Source of the DNA: Persicitalea jodogahamensis
GTDB lineage: Bacteria > Bacteroidota > Bacteroidia > Cytophagales > Spirosomataceae
NCBI RefSeq assembly: GCF_014651615.1
Contig: NZ_BMXF01000002.1
Span: 537,439-601,438 of the forward strand
Direction: 5' to 3'
DNA: 64,000 nt
How positions within the stretch are numbered: the first letter of the stretch is position 1; each line of letters starts with the position of its first letter. The notes below the pieces were generated by a model. It was given only the letters and a program-made list of their open reading frames with translations, did no database searches and was not told where the DNA came from. A program made the position numbers and the translations under genes. Shown piece by piece: positions 16,767 to 25,049 of this stretch.

Positions 16767-17480
16767 CTACCCCATCGTATGGTACACCCGCTGCACGTCG
16801 TCGTCCTCCTCGATGCGCTCGATGAGTTTTTCGACCTCGGCGGTTTCTTCCTCGCTTAATTTTTTGGTATCCTTGGGAATACGCTCGAAGTCCGCCTCGG
16901 CGATCTCGATATTGTTCTCCTCGAAGTAGCTCTGCAAACTACCGAAGGACGTGAACTCGCCGTACACATTGATCTGATCGGTCTCCTCGTCCAGGAACAC
17001 CTCTTCGGCGCCGTAGTCGATCAGTTCCAATTCCAGCTCCTCCACGTCTTGCCCCGAGTTGGCAATCTTGAAGATGCACTTGCGGTCGAAGAGAAAATCC
17101 AGCATTCCCATCGTACCCAGACTGCCGCCGAGCTTGTTGAAGTAGCTGCGGACGTTGGCCACCGTGCGGGTAGGGTTGTCGGTGGTACTTTCGACCAGAA
17201 TAGCGATACCGTGCGGACCGTAGCCCTCGTACACCATTTCTTTGTAGTCGGCCTGGTCACGTTCCGAAGCCCGCTTGATGGCCCGATCTACGGTGTCCTT
17301 GGGCATATTGGCGGCGCGGGCGTTCTGGATAAGTACCCGGAGCCGGGCGTTGGTGGCCGGATCGTCGGTACCCTCCTTTACGGCCAGTGTAATGTCCTTG
17401 CCAATGCGTGTAAACGTCTTGGCCATGTGGTCCCACCGCTTAAACATGCGGGCCTTCCGGTATTCAAATGCTCTTCCCAT
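16767..17480 (-). CDS. yebC: YebC/PmpR (TACO1) family protein
   Basis: Cytoplasmic protein of the YebC/TACO1 family. Members are annotated as transcription regulators, and TACO1 and some bacterial members act in translation of proline-rich or difficult sequences. Family hallmarks are present: an N-terminus ending in RKARMFKRW, then FTRIGKDITLAVKEGTDDP, LRVLIQNARAANMPKDTVDR, YEGYGPHGIAILVESTTDNP and NKLGGSLG. 237 residues is full length. It is divergent from the acetyltransferase gene. Which role applies here is not shown by the sequence. Confidence 0.94.
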   Translation of the reverse strand: MGRAFEYRKARMFKRWDHMAKTFTRIGKDITLAVKEGTDDPATNARLRVLIQNARAANMPKDTVDRAIKRASERDQADYKEMVYEGYGPHGIAILVESTTDNPTRTVANVRSYFNKLGGSLGTMGMLDFLFDRKCIFKIANSGQDVEELELELIDYGAEEVFLDEETDQINVYGEFTSFGSLQSYFEENNIEIAEADFERIPKDTKKLSEEETAEVEKLIERIEEDDDVQRVYHTMG

Positions 17481-17491
17481 TTTTTTAATAT

Positions 17492-17566
17492 TGAATTAGT
17501 GAATTTTGAATGAATGAATGTTTGACTCGGTTTTTCAGATCGGCGTCGCAGGTTTCTCATTCAAAA
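17492..17566. repeat. 'gaatgagtgaat'-like repeat in a divergent promoter gap (copy 3)
   Basis: GAATTAGTGAATTTTGAATG on the left and TCATTCAAAACTTG on the right. TTTTGAATGA (17504-17513) is an exact complement of TCATTCAAAA (17557-17566). It lies just upstream of yebC. Confidence 0.5.
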
Positions 17567-17659
17567 CTTGTCTTGCAAACTAGTTTCTTGCTGCTTTGCA
17601 AAATTACAAAACCTGGCTTTATCGCCGCAACTATTATCTGCCTTCCCTTTTTAATGTTT

Positions 17660-18115
17660 ATGCAAATTAACTGGACGCTTAAGACTTTTCCCGAACTGAG
17701 CCTCGATGAGCTCTACACGTTGCTGCGGCTACGGAACGAGGTCTTTATTGTGGAGCAGAACTGTCCCTTTCCCGATCTTGACGGTAAAGATCAGCTTTGC
17801 CACCATTTGCTGGGTTTATCTGAGGATTCTTCGTCTTTGGTCGCCTATACCCGTGTGGTGCCGCCGGGTGTCATCTACGATTTTGCTTCCATCGGACGAG
17901 TAGCTACTGCCCTGACAGTTCGGCGATATGGCGTCGGACGTGAGCTGATGCGGCGCAGCATCACGGCAGTCGAGGATTTATACGGCCCGGTCCCCATACA
18001 AATTGGGGCGCAACGCTACCTGCAGAAATTCTATGAGTCCTTTGGATTCAGGCAATTGGGAGATATGTACCTGGAAGACGGTATCGAACACATACTAATG
18101 CTCCGTGACGTATAG
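17660..18115 (+). CDS. ElaA-like GNAT family N-acetyltransferase
   Basis: Acetyl-CoA-dependent N-acetyltransferase of the ElaA subgroup. Its N-terminal signature is clear (ELYTLLRLRNEVFIVEQNCP). The acetyl-CoA site (SIGRVATALTVRRYGVGREL) and the terminal ESFGFRQLG segment follow. It starts at ATG 17660 (MQINWTLKTF), with another ATG two codons upstream. The longer open frame from 17510 runs through a repeat and is rejected. The acceptor substrate of the ElaA family is not firmly known. Confidence 0.87.
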   Translation: MQINWTLKTFPELSLDELYTLLRLRNEVFIVEQNCPFPDLDGKDQLCHHLLGLSEDSSSLVAYTRVVPPGVIYDFASIGRVATALTVRRYGVGRELMRRSITAVEDLYGPVPIQIGAQRYLQKFYESFGFRQLGDMYLEDGIEHILMLRDV

Positions 18116-18486
18116 CCATGTTGTGGTAGGTTTGGGGCATTAGTGAGGTTTTTGAGGAGAATTTTACCAATATACGTTTGTTTGGGATGGAAATCGATAT
18201 TTGATAAACTACCTCCAAGTTTATTATAATATTCTGAATATAAGTTAATTAACTCGATTTTATGTAATTAGTCTTTTTTTGGCATAAAGCTTTTAATAGA
18301 AATTCGTGTCAAGCTATTGACACCTGTGTATAGCGTAAATGTGCAGCCTTTCAACAGGCACACTAGTCATATCACAGATAGAGGAGGGTTTACACGGAAT
18401 GGCCTATCGTTTTACGGTAGGCTATTTTTATTATTTAGTAGTTTTGAGCAAACGACCGTACCGACTTAACAAAATCAGAAGAACTC
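18116..18486. other. 371-base AT-rich gap with a terminator-like hairpin
   Basis: No gene seen. It contains long A/T stretches and, near its right end, the hairpin described separately. A small RNA transcribed rightward and ending there is possible, but no convincing promoter is visible. Confidence 0.4.
18401..18430 (+). terminator. Hairpin followed by T-rich tract
   Basis: GGCCTATCG / CGGTAGGC stem with one G-T pair and loop TTTTA, then TATTTTTATTATTT. It is 286 bases after the acetyltransferase stop and 56 bases before the next start. It may end a small transcript or read-through from the left. Confidence 0.55.
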
Positions 18487-18762
18487 ATGGAAACGAACCC
18501 TAAAAAAGAGACTGTCAACGAAAAGGAAGAACCCGAAAAAGTAAAGCACGTAGCTGCAGGAACCCCCGTAGCTTCGGGTGTGAAACATGACAAGAAGCAC
18601 AACGATGACTCTCAAAAGGCTCCCGAGCGGCTGGATCAGGAGGCAAAGCAAGAATTCGAAGATCATAACATGAATGACAACAAGGGCTACAACGAAACGC
18701 CCAACGATGTCCCGATTGAAAATAAAGATATCGCGGACGAAGAAGAGAATACCACGAATTAA
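18487..18762 (+). CDS. Small highly charged, probably disordered protein
   Basis: 91 residues, very rich in Lys, Glu, Asp and Asn (METNPKKETVNEKEEPEK, then KAPERLDQEAKQEFEDHN). There is almost no hydrophobic residue pattern, so it is likely intrinsically disordered and cytoplasmic. No family recognised. It ends 10 bases before the lipocalin gene and is probably co-transcribed with it. Such charged small proteins are sometimes stress-related, which is not shown here. Confidence 0.6.
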   Translation: METNPKKETVNEKEEPEKVKHVAAGTPVASGVKHDKKHNDDSQKAPERLDQEAKQEFEDHNMNDNKGYNETPNDVPIENKDIADEEENTTN

Positions 18763-18772
18763 GTTATTGACA

Positions 18773-19339
18773 ATGAGAGATAAAGAAAAGAAGGATTTTT
18801 TGATTTCGATAGCTGCCGGTTCCCTGGCGGGAGTGGCAGCCTATATGCTTACTTCATCCAAAGGCGATGAGCCGCTGGAAACCGTGCAACACGTCGATTT
18901 GGAAAAATACGTGGGGAAATGGTACGAGATTGCCTCTTTTCCGGCACCTTTTCAGAAAAACTGCACCTGCACCACGGCGGAGTATACCATTAATAACGAT
19001 GGCACGGTAGCCGTCGACAACCGCTGCTACAATGTTAAAAAGCAGAAGTGGCAGCAGGCCACAGCCAAAGCCTTCGTGCGCAATGAGGCCACCAACGCCG
19101 AACTGGGCGTGCAGTTTTTCTGGCCTTTCAAGGGTGACTATTATATTATTGCCCTGGCTGACGACTACTCATATGCCATGGTCGGTGCGCCCTCCCGTGA
19201 CTATCTCTGGATCTTGAGCCGCAAGCGCGAAATGCCCCAAAGTACCTTTGAAAAGTTGACGGCAATCGCCATTAGTAAGGGATTCGATGTAGGACGCCTG
19301 AAACGAACCAAACAGCACAACTGCGAGCCCGCCAGCTGA
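18773..19339 (+). CDS. Bacterial lipocalin (Blc-like)
   Basis: Lipid-binding calycin barrel. ATG 18773 gives a membrane anchor or signal segment (FLISIAAGSLAGVAAYML). The lipocalin signature KYVGKWYEIASFPAPFQ follows, then ACTTAEY-like TCTTAEYTINNDG, VQFFWPFKGDYYIIALADDY and DYLWILSRK, in the standard order for the Blc group. There is no lipobox Cys, unlike E. coli Blc, so it may stay anchored by the helix. An upstream in-frame ATG at 18674 overlaps the previous gene and is rejected. Confidence 0.9.
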   Translation: MRDKEKKDFLISIAAGSLAGVAAYMLTSSKGDEPLETVQHVDLEKYVGKWYEIASFPAPFQKNCTCTTAEYTINNDGTVAVDNRCYNVKKQKWQQATAKAFVRNEATNAELGVQFFWPFKGDYYIIALADDYSYAMVGAPSRDYLWILSRKREMPQSTFEKLTAIAISKGFDVGRLKRTKQHNCEPAS

Positions 19340-19511
19340 TGGCGTCAAATGCCGAAGATAAAATATCTTATTTTGCTTTGATTTTTCATCTGAAAGACTA
19401 GCCTTTTGGTAGTTTTTATATCTGCAAAAAGTATATTTTATAGATAATTCATGTAAAAAGGGTAGTTTATGAAGAAAAGTAAAGCTAAATGAAATGCCGG
19501 ATCTTTGCCCC

Positions 19512-19566
19512 GAATAGCTTAATTATCCCTTATTTTGTGGGGTAAGTCGAGCTATTCTTTTTTTTA
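19512..19566 (+). promoter_or_regulatory. Hairpin plus T-run directly before metF (possible attenuator)
   Basis: GAATAGCT (19512-19519) pairs with AGCTATTC (19550-19557), with inner CTTA/TAAG and CCC/GGG pairs, and is followed by an unbroken run of T. It ends 5 bases before the metF ATG, so it could be an attenuator within a leader of about 230 bases. An alternative reading is that TTATTTTG inside it is a promoter -7 element. Confidence 0.45.
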
Positions 19567-19570
19567 TAAA

Positions 19571-20527
19571 ATGACCAAAGTTACCGAACACATTCAGCGG
19601 TCCGAGGGCCAAACGCTGTTTTCCATTGAAATCATCCCGCCCCTGAAGGGGCAGAATATTAATCAACTTCTTGACTCCATCGAACCATTGATGGAGTTCA
19701 AACCACCTTTTGTTGACGTGACTTATCACCGGGAAGAGGTGATTGACAAGCCGCAGCCCAACGGGCTAGTGCAGCGCATCCCGGTACGGAAGCGGCCCGG
19801 TACAGTGGGAATTTGCGCCCGGCTGATGGAGCGCTTTAAGGTGGATGCCGTACCACACGTAATCTGCGGTGGCTTCACCAAAGAGGAAACGGAGGATATG
19901 CTCTTCGACCTGCATTATCTGGGGATTGACAATGCGCTGATCCTGCGCGGTGATCCCGAGAAGTCGGCGGGGGTATTTCGGGCTAAAACCGGCGGCCACG
20001 CTTACGCCTCTGAGCTGATCAGTCAGGTGAGAGACATGAACCGGGGCGTGCTGCTTCACGAAGAGACTGAGGCCACACCCACTAATTTCTGTATCGGTGT
20101 GGCGGGCTACCCCGAGAAGCATTTTGAGGCTGCCAATTACGACACGGATTTGTCGTACCTCAAAAAAAAGGTTGAGGCTGGGGCCGAGTACATCGTGACC
20201 CAAATGTTTTTCGATAACCAGAAGTATTTTCAATTTGTGGAGCGCTGCCGCGCGGCAGGGATCACGGTGCCGATTATCCCGGGCCTAAAACCGCTCGCTA
20301 CCCGGAACCAACTTACGGTACTTCCTCGCATTTTTCACCTCGACATGCCACAAGAGCTGGTGCAGGAAGCCGAAAAGTGTGCTACCAACGATCAGGTCAG
20401 GCAGGTCGGGATCGAGTGGGGCATCAAGCAATGTAAGGAGCTTATTGAGTTTGGCGTGCCGGTGTTGCACTTTTACACCATGGGCAAGTCGGACAACGTG
20501 ATGCAGATCGCAAGAGGCGTTTTTTAG
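19571..20527 (+). CDS. metF: 5,10-methylenetetrahydrofolate reductase
   Basis: FAD-dependent enzyme that reduces 5,10-methylene-THF to 5-methyl-THF for methionine synthesis, in the cytoplasm. Visible signatures are the N-terminal strand with FSIEIIPP, PFVDVTYHRE, HVICGGFTKEETED and LILRGDPEKS. AEYIVTQMFFDNQKYFQF and PIIPGLKPLATRNQL follow. 318 residues is full length for the bacterial enzyme. ATG 19571 (MTKVTEHIQ) is used; the longer frame includes the hairpin leader. The gene stands alone. The leader structure suggests regulation by early transcription termination. Confidence 0.95.
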   Translation: MTKVTEHIQRSEGQTLFSIEIIPPLKGQNINQLLDSIEPLMEFKPPFVDVTYHREEVIDKPQPNGLVQRIPVRKRPGTVGICARLMERFKVDAVPHVICGGFTKEETEDMLFDLHYLGIDNALILRGDPEKSAGVFRAKTGGHAYASELISQVRDMNRGVLLHEETEATPTNFCIGVAGYPEKHFEAANYDTDLSYLKKKVEAGAEYIVTQMFFDNQKYFQFVERCRAAGITVPIIPGLKPLATRNQLTVLPRIFHLDMPQELVQEAEKCATNDQVRQVGIEWGIKQCKELIEFGVPVLHFYTMGKSDNVMQIARGVF

Positions 20528-20598
20528 AGTGCTGACCGCAAACCATTATATTCTTTCCGGTTTTCTCTTTCTTGCTTGTACTACTAGAATCACAATCA

Positions 20599-21303
20599 AT
20601 GCAAAAAACAAAAATTGCCGTCGTGCTGCTGACTCTGCTGGCACTGGCTTGTCATAAACAACCTTCTTATCAGCCGATTGGCGCACCATACACGCCCAAC
20701 TATTCAGTTGAAAACAATAAAAATGACATTGCAGGCTTTGCCAGGCTAGACGCGGCCCAAATGCCTGCACCGGGCGGCATCGTCCTGACGGGTAGTTCGA
20801 GTTTTCGACTGTGGAAGAATGCCAGCGAAGATATGGCGCCATTGCCAATCGTCAACCGGGGTTTTGGTGGCTCCACCATACCCGAGATGATTCACTATAT
20901 CGACGAAACGGTATTGAAATACAAACCTGAAACAGTAGTCACTTACTGCGAGAATGATATGTTTGTGGACAATACCAAAACTCCCGAGCAAACCCGTGAC
21001 TCGTACGTGGAATTTACGCGACTGGTGCGTGAGCAACTGCCCGGCGTGCAGATGTATTTCGTATCCATCAAGCCATCCCCCTCGCGCTGGGCGCGGCGGG
21101 ACGAAGTAATAAAAGCCAATCAGTTGATTGAAAACTTCGTAAAAAAGGACAAGAATCATGGCTACATTGACGTCTGGCCGGTCATGCTGAAAAACGGCCG
21201 TCCCGATCCCGGTATTTTCCTTAAAGACAGTCTGCACATGAATGCCGAAGGTTATCGTCGTTGGACGGACGTGATTAAGCCGGTTTTGAGTAAAAAAGGC
21301 TGA
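20599..21303 (+). CDS. SGNH/GDSL-family hydrolase lipoprotein
   Basis: Serine esterase/acylhydrolase of the SGNH fold, anchored by lipid modification. It has a lipoprotein signal (VVLLTLLALACHK, Cys18). The blocks are GSSSFRLW (nucleophile Ser), NRGFGGSTIPEM (Gly), YCENDMF (Asn, with Cys where Gly is common) and DSLHMNAEGYRRW (Asp/His). 234 residues. ATG 20599 is taken because it gives the signal peptide at the very start. The substrate is unknown and could be an acetylated sugar or lipid. Confidence 0.85.
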   Translation: MQKTKIAVVLLTLLALACHKQPSYQPIGAPYTPNYSVENNKNDIAGFARLDAAQMPAPGGIVLTGSSSFRLWKNASEDMAPLPIVNRGFGGSTIPEMIHYIDETVLKYKPETVVTYCENDMFVDNTKTPEQTRDSYVEFTRLVREQLPGVQMYFVSIKPSPSRWARRDEVIKANQLIENFVKKDKNHGYIDVWPVMLKNGRPDPGIFLKDSLHMNAEGYRRWTDVIKPVLSKKG

Positions 21304-21306
21304 TTT

Positions 21307-21384
21307 GTTGATTTGAGGATGTGTGAATTTGGGAAATATTGTTTTTCTTACCCGACCAATTCATTTACTCACCAAATCGACAAC
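21307..21384. repeat. Intergenic hairpin of 'gatttg/gtgaattt' words
   Basis: Left arm 21307-21332 (GTTGATTTGAGGATGTGTGA and on) and right arm 21356-21384 are imperfect complements, giving a long hairpin just after the SGNH gene. It is built from short similar words like the other intergenic hairpins in this window. Confidence 0.5.
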
Positions 21385-21437
21385 GCTACTGCTGCGGGTC
21401 GGCCTGTGCCGGCCGTTAAACCAATCAACAACAAAGA

Positions 21438-22781
21438 ATGAAAGTTACCGCTGTATTCGACATTGGTCGTACTAATAAAAAATATATTTTGTTTGACGAA
21501 GCGTATCAAGTGGTGCGCGAAATCAAAGAGGTGCTGCCTGAAACCGTAGATGAAGACGGTTTCCCCTGCGATGATGTGGAATTGCTGACGAAGTGGGTGC
21601 AGGGGCACTGGGAGGAACTTAAAAAAGAAGAGGAATTTCAGCTTCAGGCGGTAAACGTTTCGGGCTACGGTGCCAGTTTCGTGCACCTGGATGCCTGGGA
21701 CAAGCCCGTTGCCCCCCTTTATTCCTATCTGAAGCCTTTTCCCGATGACTTGGCCGCACAGTTTTACGGCGAATATGGTGACCCAATGAAGATTGCCCTG
21801 CAAACGGGTTCGCCGCCCATGGGTTTACTGAATTCAGGTCTGCAGGTGTACTGGCTCAAGCACAACCGCCCGGAGGTGTATGCCGAAGTGAAAACCTCAC
21901 TACACCTGCCGCAGTACATCCTTTTCCTGCTGACGGGACGTAAGGTGAGTGATTTCACGTCAATCGGCTGCCATACCGCGTTGTGGAGCCTGGAAATGAT
22001 GGATTATCATGAATGGGTGAAGAATGAAAAGATCGATAAGAAAATGGCCAACCTGTTGGCCGCATCTTCTTTTATCTACCGTTTCGACAAAAGCGTCATT
22101 CAGTCAGGCTTCGGTATTCACGACAGCTCAGCGGCGCTGATTCCTTACCGCATGGCTTTCAAGAAGCCGTTTATTCTGCTTTCTACCGGAACCTGGTGCG
22201 TTAATTTCAACCCTTTCGCTACCAATCCGCTTACTTCGGAACAACTCGAACGCGATTGCCTGCACTTCATGACTCCCGAAGGCAGCGGCGTAAAGGCTTC
22301 ACGCGTATTTATGGGTCGGGAACACGACTATCAGGTAACACGGATCAATGAGTACTTTAACCTTGATCCGGAATATTGCCGCAATATATCTTTTGACGAA
22401 AAGTACCTGACTCAAGATGCTCCGCCGTTTTATCCGGCCTGCATGGAAGGAAACGGACCATTCCCCGAACCACAGCCAGGCCCCTGGCAAATTAGCGCCT
22501 TTGCTACCCCCGAAGCCGCCTACCATCACCTTCTGATCGGCCTGACTCATATTGTTGCTGAGTCTTTGAAACTGATTGGTGTGGACGCGATCCCTACACT
22601 GTTTATTGATGGAGGATTCGCCAAAAACGAGATTTTTACGCAATTGCTCGCCCGAACATTCTCCGACAAAGAGGTATTTACAACGCTGCTGCCCTATGCG
22701 GCCGCACTCGGTGCTGCTCTTCACGTTACCCGCCCGAATACTTTTGAGTTTCCGGGTGAAATCGTGAAGGTGGAGATTTGA
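21438..22781 (+). CDS. FGGY-family carbohydrate kinase
   Basis: ATP-dependent sugar kinase of the actin-like FGGY fold. The N-terminal phosphate loop is AVFDIGRTNKKYILFD. The second half has the adenosine-side motif LFIDGGFAKNEIFTQLLA, and STGTWCVNFNPF belongs to the middle of the ATPase domain. 447 residues fits rhamnulokinase/fuculokinase relatives, but no sugar isomerase or aldolase gene is next to it, so the substrate is not assigned. The flanking gaps carry hairpin repeats on both sides. Confidence 0.88.
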   Translation: MKVTAVFDIGRTNKKYILFDEAYQVVREIKEVLPETVDEDGFPCDDVELLTKWVQGHWEELKKEEEFQLQAVNVSGYGASFVHLDAWDKPVAPLYSYLKPFPDDLAAQFYGEYGDPMKIALQTGSPPMGLLNSGLQVYWLKHNRPEVYAEVKTSLHLPQYILFLLTGRKVSDFTSIGCHTALWSLEMMDYHEWVKNEKIDKKMANLLAASSFIYRFDKSVIQSGFGIHDSSAALIPYRMAFKKPFILLSTGTWCVNFNPFATNPLTSEQLERDCLHFMTPEGSGVKASRVFMGREHDYQVTRINEYFNLDPEYCRNISFDEKYLTQDAPPFYPACMEGNGPFPEPQPGPWQISAFATPEAAYHHLLIGLTHIVAESLKLIGVDAIPTLFIDGGFAKNEIFTQLLARTFSDKEVFTTLLPYAAALGAALHVTRPNTFEFPGEIVKVEI

Positions 22782-22801
22782 GAAGCGTTGCGCTTTTAGG
22801 T

Positions 22802-22897
22802 GAAGGGTTAAAGGGTTAAGCGGGTAGTAAAGAGAGCGGAGAGCGTTGCTGGATTTGCCAAAAACATCGTTTAATCTTTTATCCCTTAACCCCTTTC
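22802..22897. repeat. Convergent intergenic hairpin of 'gggttaa' words
   Basis: Left arm 22802-22820 (GAAGGGTTAAAGGGTTAAG) and right arm 22876-22897 (CTTTTATCCCTTAACCCCTT and on) are near complements. The element lies between the convergent kinase and recG genes and reaches the recG stop codon. A shared terminator role is plausible. Confidence 0.6.
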
Positions 22898-24998
22898 AAC
22901 TAATTCTGCTCCAGTTTGTATCCGACGCCCTGAGGCTGTCCAAATGTCCGCGAATGGCGGCGTAAGGAGGTGTTACCAAATCCGGGTCGGCGTCCAGGAT
23001 AGCTTCAGCGGACTTGCGGGCCTCTTTCAGGATGGCGCCGTCTTTGGCCAGGTCGGCGATAATCAGGTCCATGATGCCGCTTTGCTGAGTACCCGTCAGG
23101 TCGCCGGGGCCGCGCAGCTCCAGATCCACTTCCGAAATCTCGAAACCGTTGTTGGTGCGGCACATCGTTTCCAACCGCTTTCGGGTATCCTGGCTGAGTT
23201 TGAAATCAGTCATCAGAACGCAGAAAGATTGTTCGGCACCCCGGCCCACGCGGCCCCGCAACTGGTGCAATTGCGCCAGACCGAATCGCTCGGCGTTTTC
23301 GATTACCATCACTGAGGCGTTAGGTACATTCACGCCTACCTCGATGACCGTCGTAGCTACCATGATTTTAGTCTCGTTCTTGACAAAACGTGCCATCTCA
23401 TAGTCTTTGTCTTGGGGCTTCATCCGCCCGTGCAGAATGCTCAGAGGTACATCGGGGAAGGAACGCGAAATGCTCTCGTAGCCATCGGTCAGGTCCTTTA
23501 AGTCCATTTTCTCAGATTCCTCGATCAGCGGATAGACAATGTAGATCTGGCGTCCCTTAGCGATTTCCTCTTTCAGGAAACCAAATAGCGTGGCCCGGTG
23601 CGCATCATAGCGGTGGACGGTCTTGATAGGCTTACGTCCGGCGGGTAGTTCATCGATCACAGAAATGTCTAAGTCGCCGTAGAGCGTCATTGCCAGCGTA
23701 CGGGGAATGGGCGTGGCGGTCATGACCATGATGTGCGGGTGAATTTCCTCATTCTTGGCCCACAGCCTGGAACGCTGGGCCACGCCGAAGCGGTGCTGCT
23801 CGTCGATGACGCAAAATCCCAGGTTTTTGAATTGTACCGCGTCCTCAATCAAAGCATGGGTGCCCACGAGGATTTGCATGGCGCCGCTCTGTAATTCCTC
23901 GTGCAGAACACGCCTGTCTTTCTTCTTGGTCGATCCTGTGAGCTTGCCGATGTTGATGCCCAGCCGCTCGGCGTACACTTTCAGGCCCTGATAATGTTGG
24001 TCGGCCAGGATTTCGGTTGGAGCCATCAGGCAGGCCTGCGCACCGTTGTCGAGAGCCATGAGCATGGCAATGAACGCTACAATGGTCTTGCCCGAGCCTA
24101 CGTCACCCTGCAAAAGGCGGTTCATCTGGCGGCCCGTTTTGAAGTCGTCATGAATCTCACGAAGTACCCGCGCCTGAGCGTTAGTGAGTTCAAAGGGCAG
24201 GTGATTGTCATAAAATTCTTTCAGCAGTTCCACCTTGTCGAACACCTGGCCGGGAAACTCGTTTTTTTGCAGAATTTTACTCTTAATTAGGCGCAACTGA
24301 TTGTAAAACAGCTCCTCGAACTTCAACCGTCGCGTGGCCTGATGCAGATGCGCCTGGGAAGGCGGCAAATGAATGCTCCACAGCGCTTCGGCCTTCGACG
24401 CCAGGCGGTACTGCGTAATCAATGCTTCGGGCAGCGTTTCGCGGATGTGCGGCGTAGCGATTTCCAGCAGCGATTTCATCATCCGGCTGATGGTGCGGCT
24501 GTCCACCCGTCGCTTGCGGAGCATGTCTGTCAGTGGATAAATGGGCTGCCAGGTACCGCCGTTGATGTTCTCGGGCGTGAGCAGTTCGATGTCAGGATGA
24601 GTGATGCTATAGCGGCCGCCAAATTCGGCCGGTTTACCGTATACGATGTAGTCGGCATTTTTGCGCAAGCTTTTCTCAAACCACGAAATGCCATGAAACC
24701 ACACCAGTTCGAGGATGCCGGTACCATCGGTAAAAGTACCTACGAGGCGTTTTTTGTGCCCTTCCCCCGTAATCAGCCAATCCTTCAACCGACCCTTAAT
24801 CTGCGCGCCGGGCAGCAGCTCACTTAGTTCATTGATGTGATGAAACTGAGAGCGATCCTCGTGTCGGAAGGGGTAGTGCTGCAGCAGGTCACCATAGGTG
24901 AAGATGTTCAGCTCCTTGTTGAGCAGCGCGGCCCGCTGCGGTCCCACGCCTTTGAGGAATTCAATTTTGGTATCGAAAAAATGGGTGCGTTCGGTCAT
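22896..24998 (-). CDS. recG: ATP-dependent DNA helicase RecG
   Basis: SF2 helicase that remodels stalled forks and Holliday junctions. An N-terminal wedge/OB region (about 1-240) is followed by the helicase core: Walker A GDVGSGKT (Lys304), a DEQH box (VIDEQHRFGVAQR), motif III MTATPIPRTLAMT and a C-terminal helicase domain. That domain includes TTVIEVGVNVPNA and QLRGRVGRG. The RecG-specific C-terminal stretch with DLELRGPGDLTGTQQSG is present. 700 residues is full length. It is a single gene on the minus strand upstream of the kinase terminator. Confidence 0.96.
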   Translation of the reverse strand: MTERTHFFDTKIEFLKGVGPQRAALLNKELNIFTYGDLLQHYPFRHEDRSQFHHINELSELLPGAQIKGRLKDWLITGEGHKKRLVGTFTDGTGILELVWFHGISWFEKSLRKNADYIVYGKPAEFGGRYSITHPDIELLTPENINGGTWQPIYPLTDMLRKRRVDSRTISRMMKSLLEIATPHIRETLPEALITQYRLASKAEALWSIHLPPSQAHLHQATRRLKFEELFYNQLRLIKSKILQKNEFPGQVFDKVELLKEFYDNHLPFELTNAQARVLREIHDDFKTGRQMNRLLQGDVGSGKTIVAFIAMLMALDNGAQACLMAPTEILADQHYQGLKVYAERLGINIGKLTGSTKKKDRRVLHEELQSGAMQILVGTHALIEDAVQFKNLGFCVIDEQHRFGVAQRSRLWAKNEEIHPHIMVMTATPIPRTLAMTLYGDLDISVIDELPAGRKPIKTVHRYDAHRATLFGFLKEEIAKGRQIYIVYPLIEESEKMDLKDLTDGYESISRSFPDVPLSILHGRMKPQDKDYEMARFVKNETKIMVATTVIEVGVNVPNASVMVIENAERFGLAQLHQLRGRVGRGAEQSFCVLMTDFKLSQDTRKRLETMCRTNNGFEISEVDLELRGPGDLTGTQQSGIMDLIIADLAKDGAILKEARKSAEAILDADPDLVTPPYAAIRGHLDSLRASDTNWSRIS

Positions 24999-25049
24999 GA
25001 ATGGCGGCTATTCCGGTTTTTTCAAATTTACGAAATACGTGCCAACCTG

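Noticed and set aside
19340-19511. SAM-II riboswitch in the metF leader
   Set aside because: Some A-rich words resemble it, but the conserved pseudoknot bases were not found.
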